From Bog-159 sp963738345 (GTDB lineage Bacteria > Acidobacteriota > Terriglobia > Bryobacterales > Bryobacteraceae): a stretch of DNA of 64,000 bases. Every line of letters starts with the position of its first letter. The stretch's first letter is position 1. The position numbers and the translations under genes are program-made. Of this stretch, positions 43,743 through 52,961 are shown piece by piece. The notes beneath the pieces were generated by a model. The model had not been told where the DNA came from. It saw only the letters and a list, made by a program, of their open reading frames with translations, and searched no databases. Location of the stretch: contig CAVTWI010000002.1 of assembly GCA_963738345.1 (NCBI GenBank), forward strand, positions 3,534,001 through 3,598,000, read 5' to 3'.

Positions 43743-46700
43743 CTATTGGAGAGCGGTAGTGAACACGATGTCCACCCAATAATTACTCGAATTCGAGGAG
43801 CTCGTGGGGAAGGCCATGTTGTTCGCATAGGAGCCGTTCGGCCCGTATTGGCCGTTCGGTGGCGCGTACAGCATCTGGCTAGTCACCCCCAGCGTGGCAA
43901 AATACTGGGCATCATCGGCGTAGCGTCCCTTGGGAGCCCAGTACGAAATGATGTAGACGGTGTTCGCAGTCAGCGCCACGGGCGCCGAAAAATTCGCTTG
44001 CTGCCAACCCGAAGCCGTTTCATTGGTGAAGGTCACTGCGGTAAGCAAGGTGCCTGTCGAGGTCCACAAGTGGCCGATGTGCTGTCCAAGGTTCTTGGTG
44101 CCCTTGTAGAAGAGCAGCCCGGTGGCGTAGCCCGGGATCGAGGGCATGAATCTCACGCCCAATTCGGCCGCCTGAGTGGACCCGGTTTCCGGAGTCTTGG
44201 GAACCGAGCCGGGGGAGAAAAGTGAAACTGGCGGAAGGGTCCCGATGACCGCGGCCGTATGGAAGATCGCATCAACCCAGTAATTGGTGGCGCTAGCGCC
44301 CGTCGTGGGGAATCCGGTGGCGCCTGTCTTGTAGACGCCGTTGGGCGCATTGATGGCGTCGGCCGGAGCCTGAAGCGGCAGGCTTGTAACGGCTGTGGTG
44401 AACGCGCCATTATCCGCGGCGTTTCGACCCTGGGGAGCGTGATAGGAGATGATGTAAGTGGTGTTAGCAAGCACGGCTATCGGAGACGGGAAGTACGCCG
44501 TTTGCCAACCCGTAGGCGTTTCAGCGGAAAAGTTCACCTGCGCCAAGTGAGTGCCGTTGGCGGCCCACAGATTGCCCACATGCGTGCCCAGGTTGTTCGC
44601 TGATTTGAAGAATCGAACACCAGTAATGTAACCAGGGATCGTCGTCGTAAACGTCATCCCCACTTCGATGCCCTGCTTGCTCGTAGTGGCTGGATTCAAC
44701 GGCTGCGCAGTTGATGGAAATAGCGTGCACGGACAGATGATCAACGTGAACGGTTCGGTTTGCGGGATATTGCTTAAGTTCGCCGTGACAAGTACGGCCT
44801 GCGTCGATCCGTTGACAGGAGGCTCGCTGGTGGCCGTGGCGATGAAGGTGCCCGAGGAAGATCCTGCCAGGACGGTGACGGAGGTAGGCACCGTGAGCGC
44901 CGGGTTATTTGCCGAGAGCGCCACATTGGAGCCGCCCGCAGGTGCCGGAAGCGAAAGGGCGACCGTGCAGGTGGATGTTGCTCCGGCGTAGAGGATTGTC
45001 GGACTGCACGATAAGGAAGAAACCAGGATCGGAGCGATCAAGGTTAAGCCCGCACTCTGCGAAGAGCCGTTCAGCGTTGCCGTGACCGTCGCCGATTGGG
45101 TCGTCGTAATGGTCCCGACGGTGGCCGTGAAACTAGCCGAGGTTGCATTGGACGCGACTGTGACCGAGGCGGGCACACTAAGCGCCCCATTATTGCTCGA
45201 CATGCCAACGCTGCTTCCGCCCACGGGTGCCGCCTGACTCAAAGTGACTATACAATTCGCCGAAGATCCCGAGTTGACGCTAGTCGGATTGCAGGAAAGC
45301 GCCGAAACCAAAGTCGGCGCGACCAGGGTCAAACCCGCACTCTGCGAAGATCCGCTCAGCGTTGCCGTAACCGTCGCCGATTGCGTCGTCGTAATGGTCC
45401 CGACGGTCGCCGTGAAGCTAGCCGAGGTCGCATTGGACCCGACTGTGACCGAAGCCGGCACGGTGAGTGCCGCATTATTGCTCGAAATCCCGACAACGCT
45501 TCCGCCCGTCGGAGCCGCCTGACTTAAAGTGACCGTACAATTCGCCGAGGATCCCGAGTTGACACTAATCGGATTGCAGGAAAGCGCCGAAACCAAAGTC
45601 GGCGCAACCAGGGTCAAACCCGCACTCTGCGAAGATCCGTTCAGCGTTGCGGTGGCCGTCGCCGATTGCATCGTCGTAATGGTCCCGACGGTCGCCGTGA
45701 AGCTAGCCGAGTTCGCGTTGGCCGCGACTGTGACCGAGGCGGGCACACTAAGGGCCCCATTATTGCTCGAAATGCCAACGCTGCTTCCGCCCACGGGTGC
45801 CGCCTGACTCAACGTGACGATACAATTCGCCGAAGATCCCGAGTTGACGCTAGTCGGATTGCAGGAAAGAGCCGACACCAAAGTCGGCGCGACCAGGGTC
45901 AAACCCGCACTCTGCGAAGATCCGCTCAGCGTTGCCGTAACCGTCGCCGATTGCGTCGTCGTAATGGTCCCGACGGTCGCCGTGAAGCTAGCCGAGGTCG
46001 CATTGGACGCGACTGTGACCGAAGCCGGCACGGTGAGTGCCGCATTATTGCTCGAAATCCCGACGACGCTTCCGCCCACGGGTGCCGCCTGACTCAAAGT
46101 GACCGTACAATTCGCCGAGGATCCCGAGTTGACACTAATCGGATTGCAGGAAAGCGCCGAAACCAAAGTCGGCGCGACCAGGGTCAAACCCGCACTCTGC
46201 GAAGATCCGCTCAGCGTTGCCGTGACCGTCGCCGCTTGGGTCGTCGTAATGGTCCCGACGGTCGCCGTGAAGCTAGCCGAGACCGCATTGGCCGCGACCG
46301 TCACCGAAGCCGGCACGGTAAGTGCTGCATTATTGCTCGAAATCCCGACGACGCTTCCGCCCGTCGGAGCCGCCTGACTCAAAGTGACCGTACAATTCGA
46401 CGAGGAACCCGAGTTGACGCTGATCGGATTGCAGGAAAGCGCCGAAACCAAAGTCGGCGCAACCAAATTCAACGTCGTGCTTTGCAGCGATCCATTCAGA
46501 CTAGCGTTCACCGTCGCGCTCTGGTTCGACGTCAACGCCCCTGCAGTAACCACAAAGTTCGCCGAACTGGCGCCCGCCAGTACGGTCGCCGACGGAGGCA
46601 GCGCAAGCAACGGATTATTACCGGACAGAGCGACAGTGGCATTCGAAGTAACAATTTGATTCAAAGTAATTGTGCAGGTAGCGGACGCTCCAGAACTTAG

Positions 46701-47225
46701 AGTGCTTGGGCTGCACGATAAATATGTGAGGCTGATCGGCAAAATTGTATTAATCGTCCCGCCGTTAGCTGTTATAGGCAGAACCGTCCCATCTGGCATT
46801 GCCCCCAGCGCATTCGCAATCCCGATAGGCGCCACCGTAGCGCCCGGAGAAATGGTGGCAGTGACCTGCACGATTGTATTGTTATGAATGATATTAGCGT
46901 TCAGGCTTGTCGGACTGATTCCAGTCAAGAAACATGTGTATGCGCCTGGGGTCGAAGTACATGATAATTGCTTACCGTCGCCTACCGCGCCCGTAGCGAT
47001 GTTGGCGCCGAAACTTACAATCTGAGCCGGCGAATATGTAAAGATCCATTGCAATGCAGCCGGCTCATATCCAGAGTTCGATACTAACGATAGGTTCAAA
47101 ACGGCCGTTCCGCCAGGAGAAACCGCCGCAGATGATAAGGAGAGGATATCGTTCTGCGAGAAGGCAGGCGAGCAAAACAAACAGGCAAGAATCAAAACCA
47201 AATATTCAGATTTTAGGAGCTTCAT
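43743..47225 (-). CDS. Large secreted repeat protein with two DUF4082 domains (module 1)
   Basis: An 1160-residue protein. ATG 47225 gives a signal peptide (KSEYLVLILACLFCSPAFS); the ATG at 47264 adds a non-signal extension. After a cohesin-like N-terminal domain (about 22-160) come nine or so Ig-like repeats of 95 residues, for example SALSCNPISVNSGSSANCTV, LSQAAPTGGSVVGISSNNAA and LTVPASVTVAANAVSASFTA. The C-terminal third holds two DUF4082 domains (GYITGVRFFKSANNLGTHVG and GYATGLLFYKGTKNLGQHIG), found on carbohydrate-active and surface proteins. It is likely a surface adhesin or glycan-binding protein. A paralogue lies at 49158. Confidence 0.87.
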   Translation of the reverse strand: MKLLKSEYLVLILACLFCSPAFSQNDILSLSSAAVSPGGTAVLNLSLVSNSGYEPAALQWIFTYSPAQIVSFGANIATGAVGDGKQLSCTSTPGAYTCFLTGISPTSLNANIIHNNTIVQVTATISPGATVAPIGIANALGAMPDGTVLPITANGGTINTILPISLTYLSCSPSTLSSGASATCTITLNQIVTSNATVALSGNNPLLALPPSATVLAGASSANFVVTAGALTSNQSATVNASLNGSLQSTTLNLVAPTLVSALSCNPISVNSGSSSNCTVTLSQAAPTGGSVVGISSNNAALTVPASVTVAANAVSASFTATVGTITTTQAATVTATLSGSSQSAGLTLVAPTLVSALSCNPISVNSGSSANCTVTLSQAAPVGGSVVGISSNNAALTVPASVTVASNATSASFTATVGTITTTQSATVTATLSGSSQSAGLTLVAPTLVSALSCNPTSVNSGSSANCIVTLSQAAPVGGSSVGISSNNGALSVPASVTVAANANSASFTATVGTITTMQSATATATLNGSSQSAGLTLVAPTLVSALSCNPISVNSGSSANCTVTLSQAAPTGGSVVGISSNNAALTVPASVTVGSNATSASFTATVGTITTTQSATVTATLSGSSQSAGLTLVAPTLVSALSCNPTSVNSGSSANCIVTLSQAAPVGGSSVGMSSNNGALSVPASVTVASNATSASFTATVGTITTTQSATVTATLNGSSQSAGLTLIAPILVSSLSCSPTILYAGATSTCTVALSLPAPAGGSNVALSANNPALTVPTSVTVLAGSSSGTFIATATSEPPVNGSTQAVLVTANLSNIPQTEPFTLIICPCTLFPSTAQPLNPATTSKQGIEVGMTFTTTIPGYITGVRFFKSANNLGTHVGNLWAANGTHLAQVNFSAETPTGWQTAYFPSPIAVLANTTYIISYHAPQGRNAADNGAFTTAVTSLPLQAPADAINAPNGVYKTGATGFPTTGASATNYWVDAIFHTAAVIGTLPPVSLFSPGSVPKTPETGSTQAAELGVRFMPSIPGYATGLLFYKGTKNLGQHIGHLWTSTGTLLTAVTFTNETASGWQQANFSAPVALTANTVYIISYWAPKGRYADDAQYFATLGVTSQMLYAPPNGQYGPNGSYANNMAFPTSSSNSSNYWVDIVFTTALQ
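45000..46480 (-). repeat. 285-bp tandem repeat array in DUF4082 gene 1
   Basis: At least five successive units of exactly 285 bp (boundaries near 45238, 45523, 45808, 46093 and 46378) are nearly identical in DNA, each encoding 95 residues. The near-identity points to recent unequal crossing-over. Flanking repeats are more divergent. Confidence 0.9.
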
Positions 47226-47298
47226 ATCTTTGAATAAATCGTTGTGATTCCAAGAAATCATCATCAGTGAAGTAAGTTAGTATTAAACTCTTTTTACC

Positions 47299-47341
47299 TT
47301 AGTATTCTGATTGTTTACTTTTAGTATCCTGATTGGTAAAC
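47299..47341. repeat. Two 20-21-bp direct repeats upstream of DUF4082 gene 1
   Basis: TTAGTATTCTGATTGTTTAC (47299-47318) and TTAGTATCCTGATTGGTAAAC (47321-47341) repeat with a 22-bp period, two helical turns. They lie in the 284 bp between the LuxR-type regulator gene and the repeat-protein start, so they are candidate operators. The rest of this gap is non-coding. Confidence 0.5.
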
Positions 47342-47509
47342 GGAATTGCTCTCACTGGCGTAAACGCGGACCCGCCCCCCGCAAGTGCCCTGTCGTCTAA
47401 CAGGCTCTAGCGGAAGGCGTGGCGTAGCAATAAATTGGCAATGCCGCCGGGGAATGCGGCTTGGAAATGCGACGGAAATATCGAAACGGGAGATTGAACC
47501 TGCGGGATT

Positions 47510-47881
47510 TTAGGACAGCATGCGCTCGCCGGACTCCTCGCGCATCCATAACAACGCGAGTTCAGTCCGACTGGTAACGTTCAGCTTGCGAAAGATATGG
47601 TAGAGGTACTCCTTGACGGTGCCCTCGCTCAAGCATAGACTGAATGCAATCTCTTTATTGGCCTTCGCCTGTGCAATCAACGAAACGATCTGTTGTTCCC
47701 GAAACGAGAGACTGCGCCGCGGTTTAAGACCGTTCAGACTCTTGGGCTTTCGGCAGTCAGTGCACGTGTATTCCTTGCCACTGGTGTTAAAGCCGCTACC
47801 GCAACGGGCACAGCTTCGAGGGACGGGTATACTACTCGAGGCCACCGTCAAACTCACTTCTCTCATGACTACTGGTTGCAA
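47510..47881 (-). CDS. Zinc-ribbon LuxR-type regulator (module 1)
   Basis: A 123-residue DNA-binding protein. Residues 23-44 form a zinc ribbon (CARCGSGFNTSGKEYTCTDC, two CxxC pairs). Residues 55-115 are a LuxR/NarL-type helix-turn-helix (SFREQQIVSLIAQAKANKEI, LSEGTVKEYLYHIFRKLNV). There is no receiver or ligand domain, so input may come through the zinc ribbon. It is encoded 284 bp upstream of the first DUF4082 gene on the same strand, with a paralogue pair at 52581/49158. This makes it a likely regulator of that gene. Confidence 0.85.
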   Translation of the reverse strand: MQPVVMREVSLTVASSSIPVPRSCARCGSGFNTSGKEYTCTDCRKPKSLNGLKPRRSLSFREQQIVSLIAQAKANKEIAFSLCLSEGTVKEYLYHIFRKLNVTSRTELALLWMREESGERMLS

Positions 47882-47951
47882 AACGGCGGGCGAATTCTCC
47901 CGTTAATTGGCTCAGTTACGACACATTTCCCCCCGCAAACAAGAATTACCC

Positions 47952-49100
47952 TTACTCTACCGTCAGGGCCAGCACGGAATAGGCCGTCGCCGCATCGTTC
48001 ATGAAACGCCCCGTCCCGGACGACGGATCCCGCCGATTCACCAGGGAGTAACCCGGCCACAAACCCGCCGTCGGATCCTGATTGCGCAGCAACCACGACA
48101 TTCCCCGCTGCAAGCTGGCGTTCTCCCGGTTCATTCCCGACTGCCGCAGAACGAAAATAACCAGCCCAGTGGCGTACCCGTCGCTCTTCCCTTCCCAAGG
48201 TGTGTCATTCGAACGGATCCAAAGGTTCACTAACGAGCGAGCGCCCAACCCCCTCCACGTCCAGCCCATGGAAGATAGTCCCCAGCCACCATCGGTTTCC
48301 TGCTTGCCTAAAACAGCCTGAATAATTGATATCTTTTCGCCGGCCTCCAGCAATTCCGGCCATCGGCGCGACGCCCAAACTGCAACCAGTTGATGAATGA
48401 GCGGTTGGCGATGTCCCTGGATACGGATGAAATCGCGCAGCCTTTTCACCGCATCCCGAACCCCAGGTTCCTCCCGATAACTCTCCGGCGCCAACCCCAC
48501 CGCCACGGCCGCCAGACACGCGCCATAGTATGCGGAATCGGCGGCTTCAAAGGGCTCATTCCCAAAATCGAGCCAGGGCCAGCCCCCTTTCGCCTCACCA
48601 TTCCGATTCTGTAGAGCCCACATATGGCCGAAGGCCGACCGCGTGCCGGCGCTCGATGCGCCCTTTGCGTGATCGGCATTGGCCAGCACCAGGGCGTTGA
48701 GAACTGACTCCGTGCCGCGTGACTGAAGCGTCTTTCCCGGTCCGCTCGCTTCGGTATAGAAAGGCGTGTCGTCCTTCCATCGCCTGACCCGCTCAGTTAC
48801 ATTCTCCAGGAGCCGGCGCTCGTTTGGGGTAGGGGCCGTTTCGGCCAGCGTGGCGCGCAGGGCTGGACGAGCCAGGGCGTACGGAACCGCTGTATGGCAG
48901 GAAATGCAGAAGGTACCGTGGTCGCGTGCGGCTGGCGGCCAAGCCATCCACCAGCTTTCCCGGTCATCCAGATACTTGGCGGCCGTCTTAGGATTCCACG
49001 CAGGTTGCCCGGCGTGCCCTAGGCCCGCAGCCAGGAATAGGCTTGCAACGCCTACCCACAATCCGATCGTTTTCGCCCGCGTCCGCTCCATCGGAATCAT
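47952..49100 (-). CDS. Exported haem c / squalene-cyclase-like repeat protein
   Basis: A 382-residue exported protein (signal ends LGHAG). A CxxCH haem site, CISCH, is at about 64-68 after WWMAWPPAARDHGTF. The rest has squalene-hopene-cyclase/prenyltransferase alpha-alpha toroid repeats with QW-like motifs: NGEAKGGWPWLDFG, KQETDGGWGL and NQDPTAGLWPGYS. The catalytic DxDD of hopene cyclase is not seen, so cyclase activity is unlikely. Similar proteins occur in Acidobacteria and are uncharacterised. It lies between the two DUF4082 modules on the same strand. Confidence 0.78.
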   Translation of the reverse strand: MIPMERTRAKTIGLWVGVASLFLAAGLGHAGQPAWNPKTAAKYLDDRESWWMAWPPAARDHGTFCISCHTAVPYALARPALRATLAETAPTPNERRLLENVTERVRRWKDDTPFYTEASGPGKTLQSRGTESVLNALVLANADHAKGASSAGTRSAFGHMWALQNRNGEAKGGWPWLDFGNEPFEAADSAYYGACLAAVAVGLAPESYREEPGVRDAVKRLRDFIRIQGHRQPLIHQLVAVWASRRWPELLEAGEKISIIQAVLGKQETDGGWGLSSMGWTWRGLGARSLVNLWIRSNDTPWEGKSDGYATGLVIFVLRQSGMNRENASLQRGMSWLLRNQDPTAGLWPGYSLVNRRDPSSGTGRFMNDAATAYSVLALTVE

Positions 49101-49157
49101 CCATCCGGAGCTATCAGTATACTGCGGCCCCCAGCCGAATCCTTACGACGCCGGCAG

Positions 49158-52100
49158 TTACTGTACCGCCGTAGTGAAAACCACGTCCACCCAGTAGTTG
49201 CTGGAACTCGCCGAACCCGCCGGGAAGCCGTTACTGGTTCCGTACGATCCATTGGCCCGGTACTGTCCGTCTGGCGGAGCGTAAAGCGTCTGGTTGGTCA
49301 TATCCGAAGTGGCAAAGTACCCGGCATCGTCGGCATAATGCCCTTGCGGGGACCAGTAAGAAACTACGTAGACCGTATTGGCCTCGACTGCGATCGGCGA
49401 TGCGAAGTTCGCCTGCTGCCAGCCCGACGGCGATTCGTTAGTGAATACTACGGACGCAAGCCGGTGGCCGGCCGCATCCCAAAGGCTGCCGCTATGGGTG
49501 CCCAGGTTTGACGGGCTCTTATAGAACCGCAGTCCGGTCACATAGCCGGGAACATCCGAAATGAATGTAAGTCCCAGTTGCGCAGGCTCAGAAGTAGGCA
49601 CCCCTGCCTGTCGCGGCGCGGCCGACGGCGACCAGAGTGACACCGGATCGCTCGTCCCGATAATCGGAGATGTATTGAATACCGGGTCAACCCAGAAGTT
49701 CGTGGCTGCCGCGGGAGTCGCGGGGAACGCGCCGGATCCGTATTGATAGACTCCATTGGGTTCGTTTTGGCTGTCAGCCAACACTACCAGCGGCGGGCTG
49801 CTCAGTGCTCCGGTGAACGACCCGTTATCGGCCGCGTGGTGCCCAGTTGGCGCACTGTAGGAGATTACATATTCCGTATGGGCCTTAACCGCGACCGGAG
49901 CGGCGAAATAAGCCACTTGCCAGCCTGACTTGGTCTCAGCCGCAAAGGTCACGGAGGCCAGTAACTGACCCGCGGCTGACCACAAGTTCCCCACATGCGT
50001 TCCCGTATTCTTGGGAGCCTTGAAGAAGCGAACGCCAGTCACGAAACCGGCCTCATCTGGCATGAATCGCATGCCAAGCTCCACAGGCTGCACGCTCGCC
50101 GCACCCGCGCCCGCCGCATCAGGCTCAAGCGGAGCCGCGGACGCGGACCAGATGGAGCACGGGCAAACCGTAACGGAGAGCGATGTCGATCTGGTTGCGC
50201 CGTTCAGTGTGACCGTTACCACTACCGTCGACTGTCCGCCCGCGGCATCGTCGGATACCACAACCGGAAACGTAGCCGAAGTCGATGAACCCACGATATT
50301 CACTGAAGTGGGCACCGTCAAAGCTGGCCCGTCTGCCGAAATTGACAAAGTCACGCCCTCTTCGGGCGCCGGGCTGGAGAGCGACACGTTGCATGTGCTG
50401 CCCGAACCCCTGGTCAGGCTCGACCGATCGCAAGTGAGAAAAGCTGGAAGCGCCGGGCCCAGGCTGATGGTGGCGGTGGTGGAACTGTTGAACCCGCCGG
50501 CATTCAATGTAGCCGTGATCACGGCAGACTGGTTCTTGGTAATGGTGCGTGCCAATGCTGTGAACGTTCCCGACGTCCCTTGTGCCGGCACCAATACGGC
50601 TACCGGGACACTCAATAGGGAATTGTTCGAGCTCAAGTGTACCGTTTGTTGGTTACTCACCTTGCGGTTCAATTTCACTGTGCACGTACTCGAAGTTCCC
50701 GAAGTCAGCGACATAGGGTTGCAGGTCAAAACGGAAACTGCCGCGGAAGCCGCGGTGATCAAAGTGGCAGTTTGCGAAGCTCCATTTAGCGTCGCCGTAA
50801 TCGTCACACTCGAAGTGGTGGTGAGGGCGCCGGTTGTTGCCGTGAACGTAGCCGACGAAGCCGATGCGGGCACCGTAACGTTGGCCGGGGTCGTGAGCGT
50901 GGCACTATTGTCTGAAAGCGTGACCACTGTTCCGCCCGACGATGCGGCTTGGTTCAGCGTCACCGTGCAGGTGCTGGTGGCCGACGGCCCGATCGTGCCC
51001 GGATTACAAGCCAGCGTAGATACCAGGATCGCTGGCGTTAACGTGATAGAGGTGGTCTGTGTACTACCGTTCAAGCTGGCGGTAATGGTGACCGTCTGGT
51101 TCGTCGTAACGGTTCCCGCCGTGGCATTGAAAGATACCGAGGTTGCACCCGAAGCAACCGGCACCGACGATGGCACAGTGAGCAGCCCGCTGTTGTCGGA
51201 TAGATTGACCGTGGCCGCCGCCAGCGCGGGCTGGTTGAATGTTAGTGTGCAACTGGTCGACGCACTCGAGACGATAGTTCCCGGGCTGCAATAAAGTGAT
51301 GTGACCAGCAATGGCGCCGTGACACTCACCGCCACGCTTTTGGATGCGCCGTTCAGGATGGCCGTGATATTGACCCACTGCGTGGAGGAAACCGTGCCGG
51401 CGGTCGCAGTGAAGTTCGCAGTCGTGCTGTTCGCCTGCACAGTTACCGAGGTCGGAACTGGGAGGGCCGAGCTATTGCTCGACAGTCCCACCACGCTGCC
51501 GCCGGCTGGGGCTGGCTGGTTGAGCGTAACGCTGCAGTTAGTGCTCGCCCCAGAGCCCACGGTTGTGGGATTACACATCAGGTTCGAAACGACCGCCGGA
51601 TCGACCAAAGTCAATATCGTGGTTTGCAGAGTACCATTTAGAGCGGCGGTGACCGTCGCACTTTGGTTCGACGGAAGCTGTCCCGCGGTAACGATGAAAT
51701 TGGCGGAATTGGTTCCCGCTGGAATGGTTACCGTACTTGGGACGGTAAGCAGAGCATTATTATCGCTTAGAGCAACGACCGTAGCCGTTGAGGCAAGTTG
51801 ATTTGAAGTTACGGTGCATGTGGAGGACGCGCCAGAAGTTATCGTCGATGGATTGCAGCTTAGGTAAGCCAGAGTTAACGGAGTGCTGATACTTCCCCCA
51901 CTCCCGGAGGTCGAAATTGCAGCGCCCGGTACGGACGTCCCCAGGGCATTAAGAACGTTAACAACCACGGGATTGTGGGCGGGGGCCGAAGATAGCGTGA
52001 CGGTCAATACCGCTACTACGCCATTCTGAATGATGTTTGCATTCAGTCCGCCGGGCGTCAGGCCGGTTAAGAAACACATATAAGCCCCGCCCGTTCCGGC

Positions 52101-52370
52101 ACAGGAGATCGCTTTGTTCGCGGCCGCGGCGGCCGGACCGGCGCTCGCGGAGATGGCCGTGATGTCGGCCGGCGAGTAGGAGAAGGTCCACTGGGTCGCG
52201 GCTGGCTCGCTCCCTGGCTGTGAGGTGAGCGTCAGGTTCAGTGACACCGTGCCGCCAGGACTAGCGGTGCCCGACGAAAGAACCAGAGAGTCCGTCTGGG
52301 CCCAGGCTATGACACTCAGCATGAAAAATGCGGCAAGAGCAGTGGCACGCCTCGTAATAGTCAACCACAT
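49158..52370 (-). CDS. Large secreted repeat protein with two DUF4082 domains (module 2)
   Basis: A 1070-residue paralogue of the protein at 43743. It has a signal peptide (ends SVIAWAQ) and the same cohesin-like start (TDSLVLSSGTASPGGTVSLN). Seven or eight diverged Ig-like repeats (LSCNPSTITSGASSTCTVTS) follow. It ends in two DUF4082 domains (GFVTGVRFFKAPKNTGTHVG and GYVTGLRFYKSPSNLGTHSG). Its repeats are less alike than those of module 1, so the duplication is old, but domain order is unchanged. It is likely a surface-exposed glycan or matrix binder. Confidence 0.87.
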   Translation of the reverse strand: MWLTITRRATALAAFFMLSVIAWAQTDSLVLSSGTASPGGTVSLNLTLTSQPGSEPAATQWTFSYSPADITAISASAGPAAAAANKAISCAGTGGAYMCFLTGLTPGGLNANIIQNGVVAVLTVTLSSAPAHNPVVVNVLNALGTSVPGAAISTSGSGGSISTPLTLAYLSCNPSTITSGASSTCTVTSNQLASTATVVALSDNNALLTVPSTVTIPAGTNSANFIVTAGQLPSNQSATVTAALNGTLQTTILTLVDPAVVSNLMCNPTTVGSGASTNCSVTLNQPAPAGGSVVGLSSNSSALPVPTSVTVQANSTTANFTATAGTVSSTQWVNITAILNGASKSVAVSVTAPLLVTSLYCSPGTIVSSASTSCTLTFNQPALAAATVNLSDNSGLLTVPSSVPVASGATSVSFNATAGTVTTNQTVTITASLNGSTQTTSITLTPAILVSTLACNPGTIGPSATSTCTVTLNQAASSGGTVVTLSDNSATLTTPANVTVPASASSATFTATTGALTTTSSVTITATLNGASQTATLITAASAAVSVLTCNPMSLTSGTSSTCTVKLNRKVSNQQTVHLSSNNSLLSVPVAVLVPAQGTSGTFTALARTITKNQSAVITATLNAGGFNSSTTATISLGPALPAFLTCDRSSLTRGSGSTCNVSLSSPAPEEGVTLSISADGPALTVPTSVNIVGSSTSATFPVVVSDDAAGGQSTVVVTVTLNGATRSTSLSVTVCPCSIWSASAAPLEPDAAGAGAASVQPVELGMRFMPDEAGFVTGVRFFKAPKNTGTHVGNLWSAAGQLLASVTFAAETKSGWQVAYFAAPVAVKAHTEYVISYSAPTGHHAADNGSFTGALSSPPLVVLADSQNEPNGVYQYGSGAFPATPAAATNFWVDPVFNTSPIIGTSDPVSLWSPSAAPRQAGVPTSEPAQLGLTFISDVPGYVTGLRFYKSPSNLGTHSGSLWDAAGHRLASVVFTNESPSGWQQANFASPIAVEANTVYVVSYWSPQGHYADDAGYFATSDMTNQTLYAPPDGQYRANGSYGTSNGFPAGSASSSNYWVDVVFTTAVQ

Positions 52371-52403
52371 CGTGGCTGTATGATAACTTCTTCCAGATAC
52401 TAC

Positions 52404-52479
52404 CTCAACGTTGAGTTTAGATAGATTTAGTTAGCGTCCTAAAGTTGAGTACGGCTACTGCCGGACATATTAACGTTAA
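52404..52479. promoter_or_regulatory. Palindromes upstream of DUF4082 gene 2
   Basis: CTCAACGTTGAG (52404-52415) and TTAACGTTAA (52470-52479) are perfect palindromes in the 210-bp gap between the LuxR-type gene and the second repeat-protein gene. Related half-sites (GTTGAGT) recur between them. They are candidate binding sites for the adjacent regulator. Confidence 0.45.
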
Positions 52480-52580
52480 CCTGCAACGATAACCCTTCGA
52501 ATTTTAGCTTAGACGCCTGACGAGATACTGCTAAAGCTAAAGAACCATACTAACTATAGATAACACTTGCCGCCATTGTC

Positions 52581-52961
52581 TCAGCCAGTTGGTTCAAGAC
52601 AACGGTGGCCCGGCCCGCGCTGCTCGGGCACGATGTCGCGGGGTTGACGCAGGGCTAACTCGGTACGGTTGGTTACTCCCAGCTTCCTGAAGATACGGTG
52701 AAGATACTCCTTCACAGTTCCTTCCGCAAGACACAACTCATAGGCGATTTCTTTATTAGCTTTAGCCTCGCGGATCAATGCCACTATCTGCTGCTCTCTA
52801 AATGAGAGTTCGGCATGTCGGGCCGGCTCAGGGATCGCAGTTGCCGGCTTGCGGCAAGATGAACAGCTATATTCGCGGCCAAACGCTCGAAAGTGTGTAC
52901 CACATCGGGCGCAGCTTCGGGTAGGAACTTGCGGTAAGACAGATATATTGTATTTCATCAT
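52581..52961 (-). CDS. Zinc-ribbon LuxR-type regulator (module 2)
   Basis: A 126-residue paralogue of the protein at 47510 with the same layout: zinc ribbon CARCGTHFRAFGREYSCSSC (about 17-36) and LuxR HTH SFREQQIVALIREAKANKEI, LAEGTVKEYLHRIFRKLGV. The HTH is closely similar, so the two may share operators or cross-regulate. It is encoded 210 bp before the second DUF4082 gene. The shared gene order shows the pair was duplicated as a unit. Confidence 0.85.
   Translation of the reverse strand: MMKYNISVLPQVPTRSCARCGTHFRAFGREYSCSSCRKPATAIPEPARHAELSFREQQIVALIREAKANKEIAYELCLAEGTVKEYLHRIFRKLGVTNRTELALRQPRDIVPEQRGPGHRCLEPTG

Noticed and set aside
45000..46480. CRISPR-like array
   Set aside because: The repeats are 285 bp, in frame and protein-coding, without spacers.
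45666..46700. 344-residue Arg-rich plus-strand open frame
   Set aside because: It is the complement of the 285-bp repeats in the DUF4082 gene; its periodicity comes from that array.
47952..49100. Squalene-hopene cyclase
   Set aside because: Toroid repeats are present but the catalytic DxDD is not, and the protein is exported with a haem site.
50011..51294. 427-residue plus-strand open frame over the second DUF4082 gene
   Set aside because: It is antisense to repeat-coding DNA with no start signal or domain.
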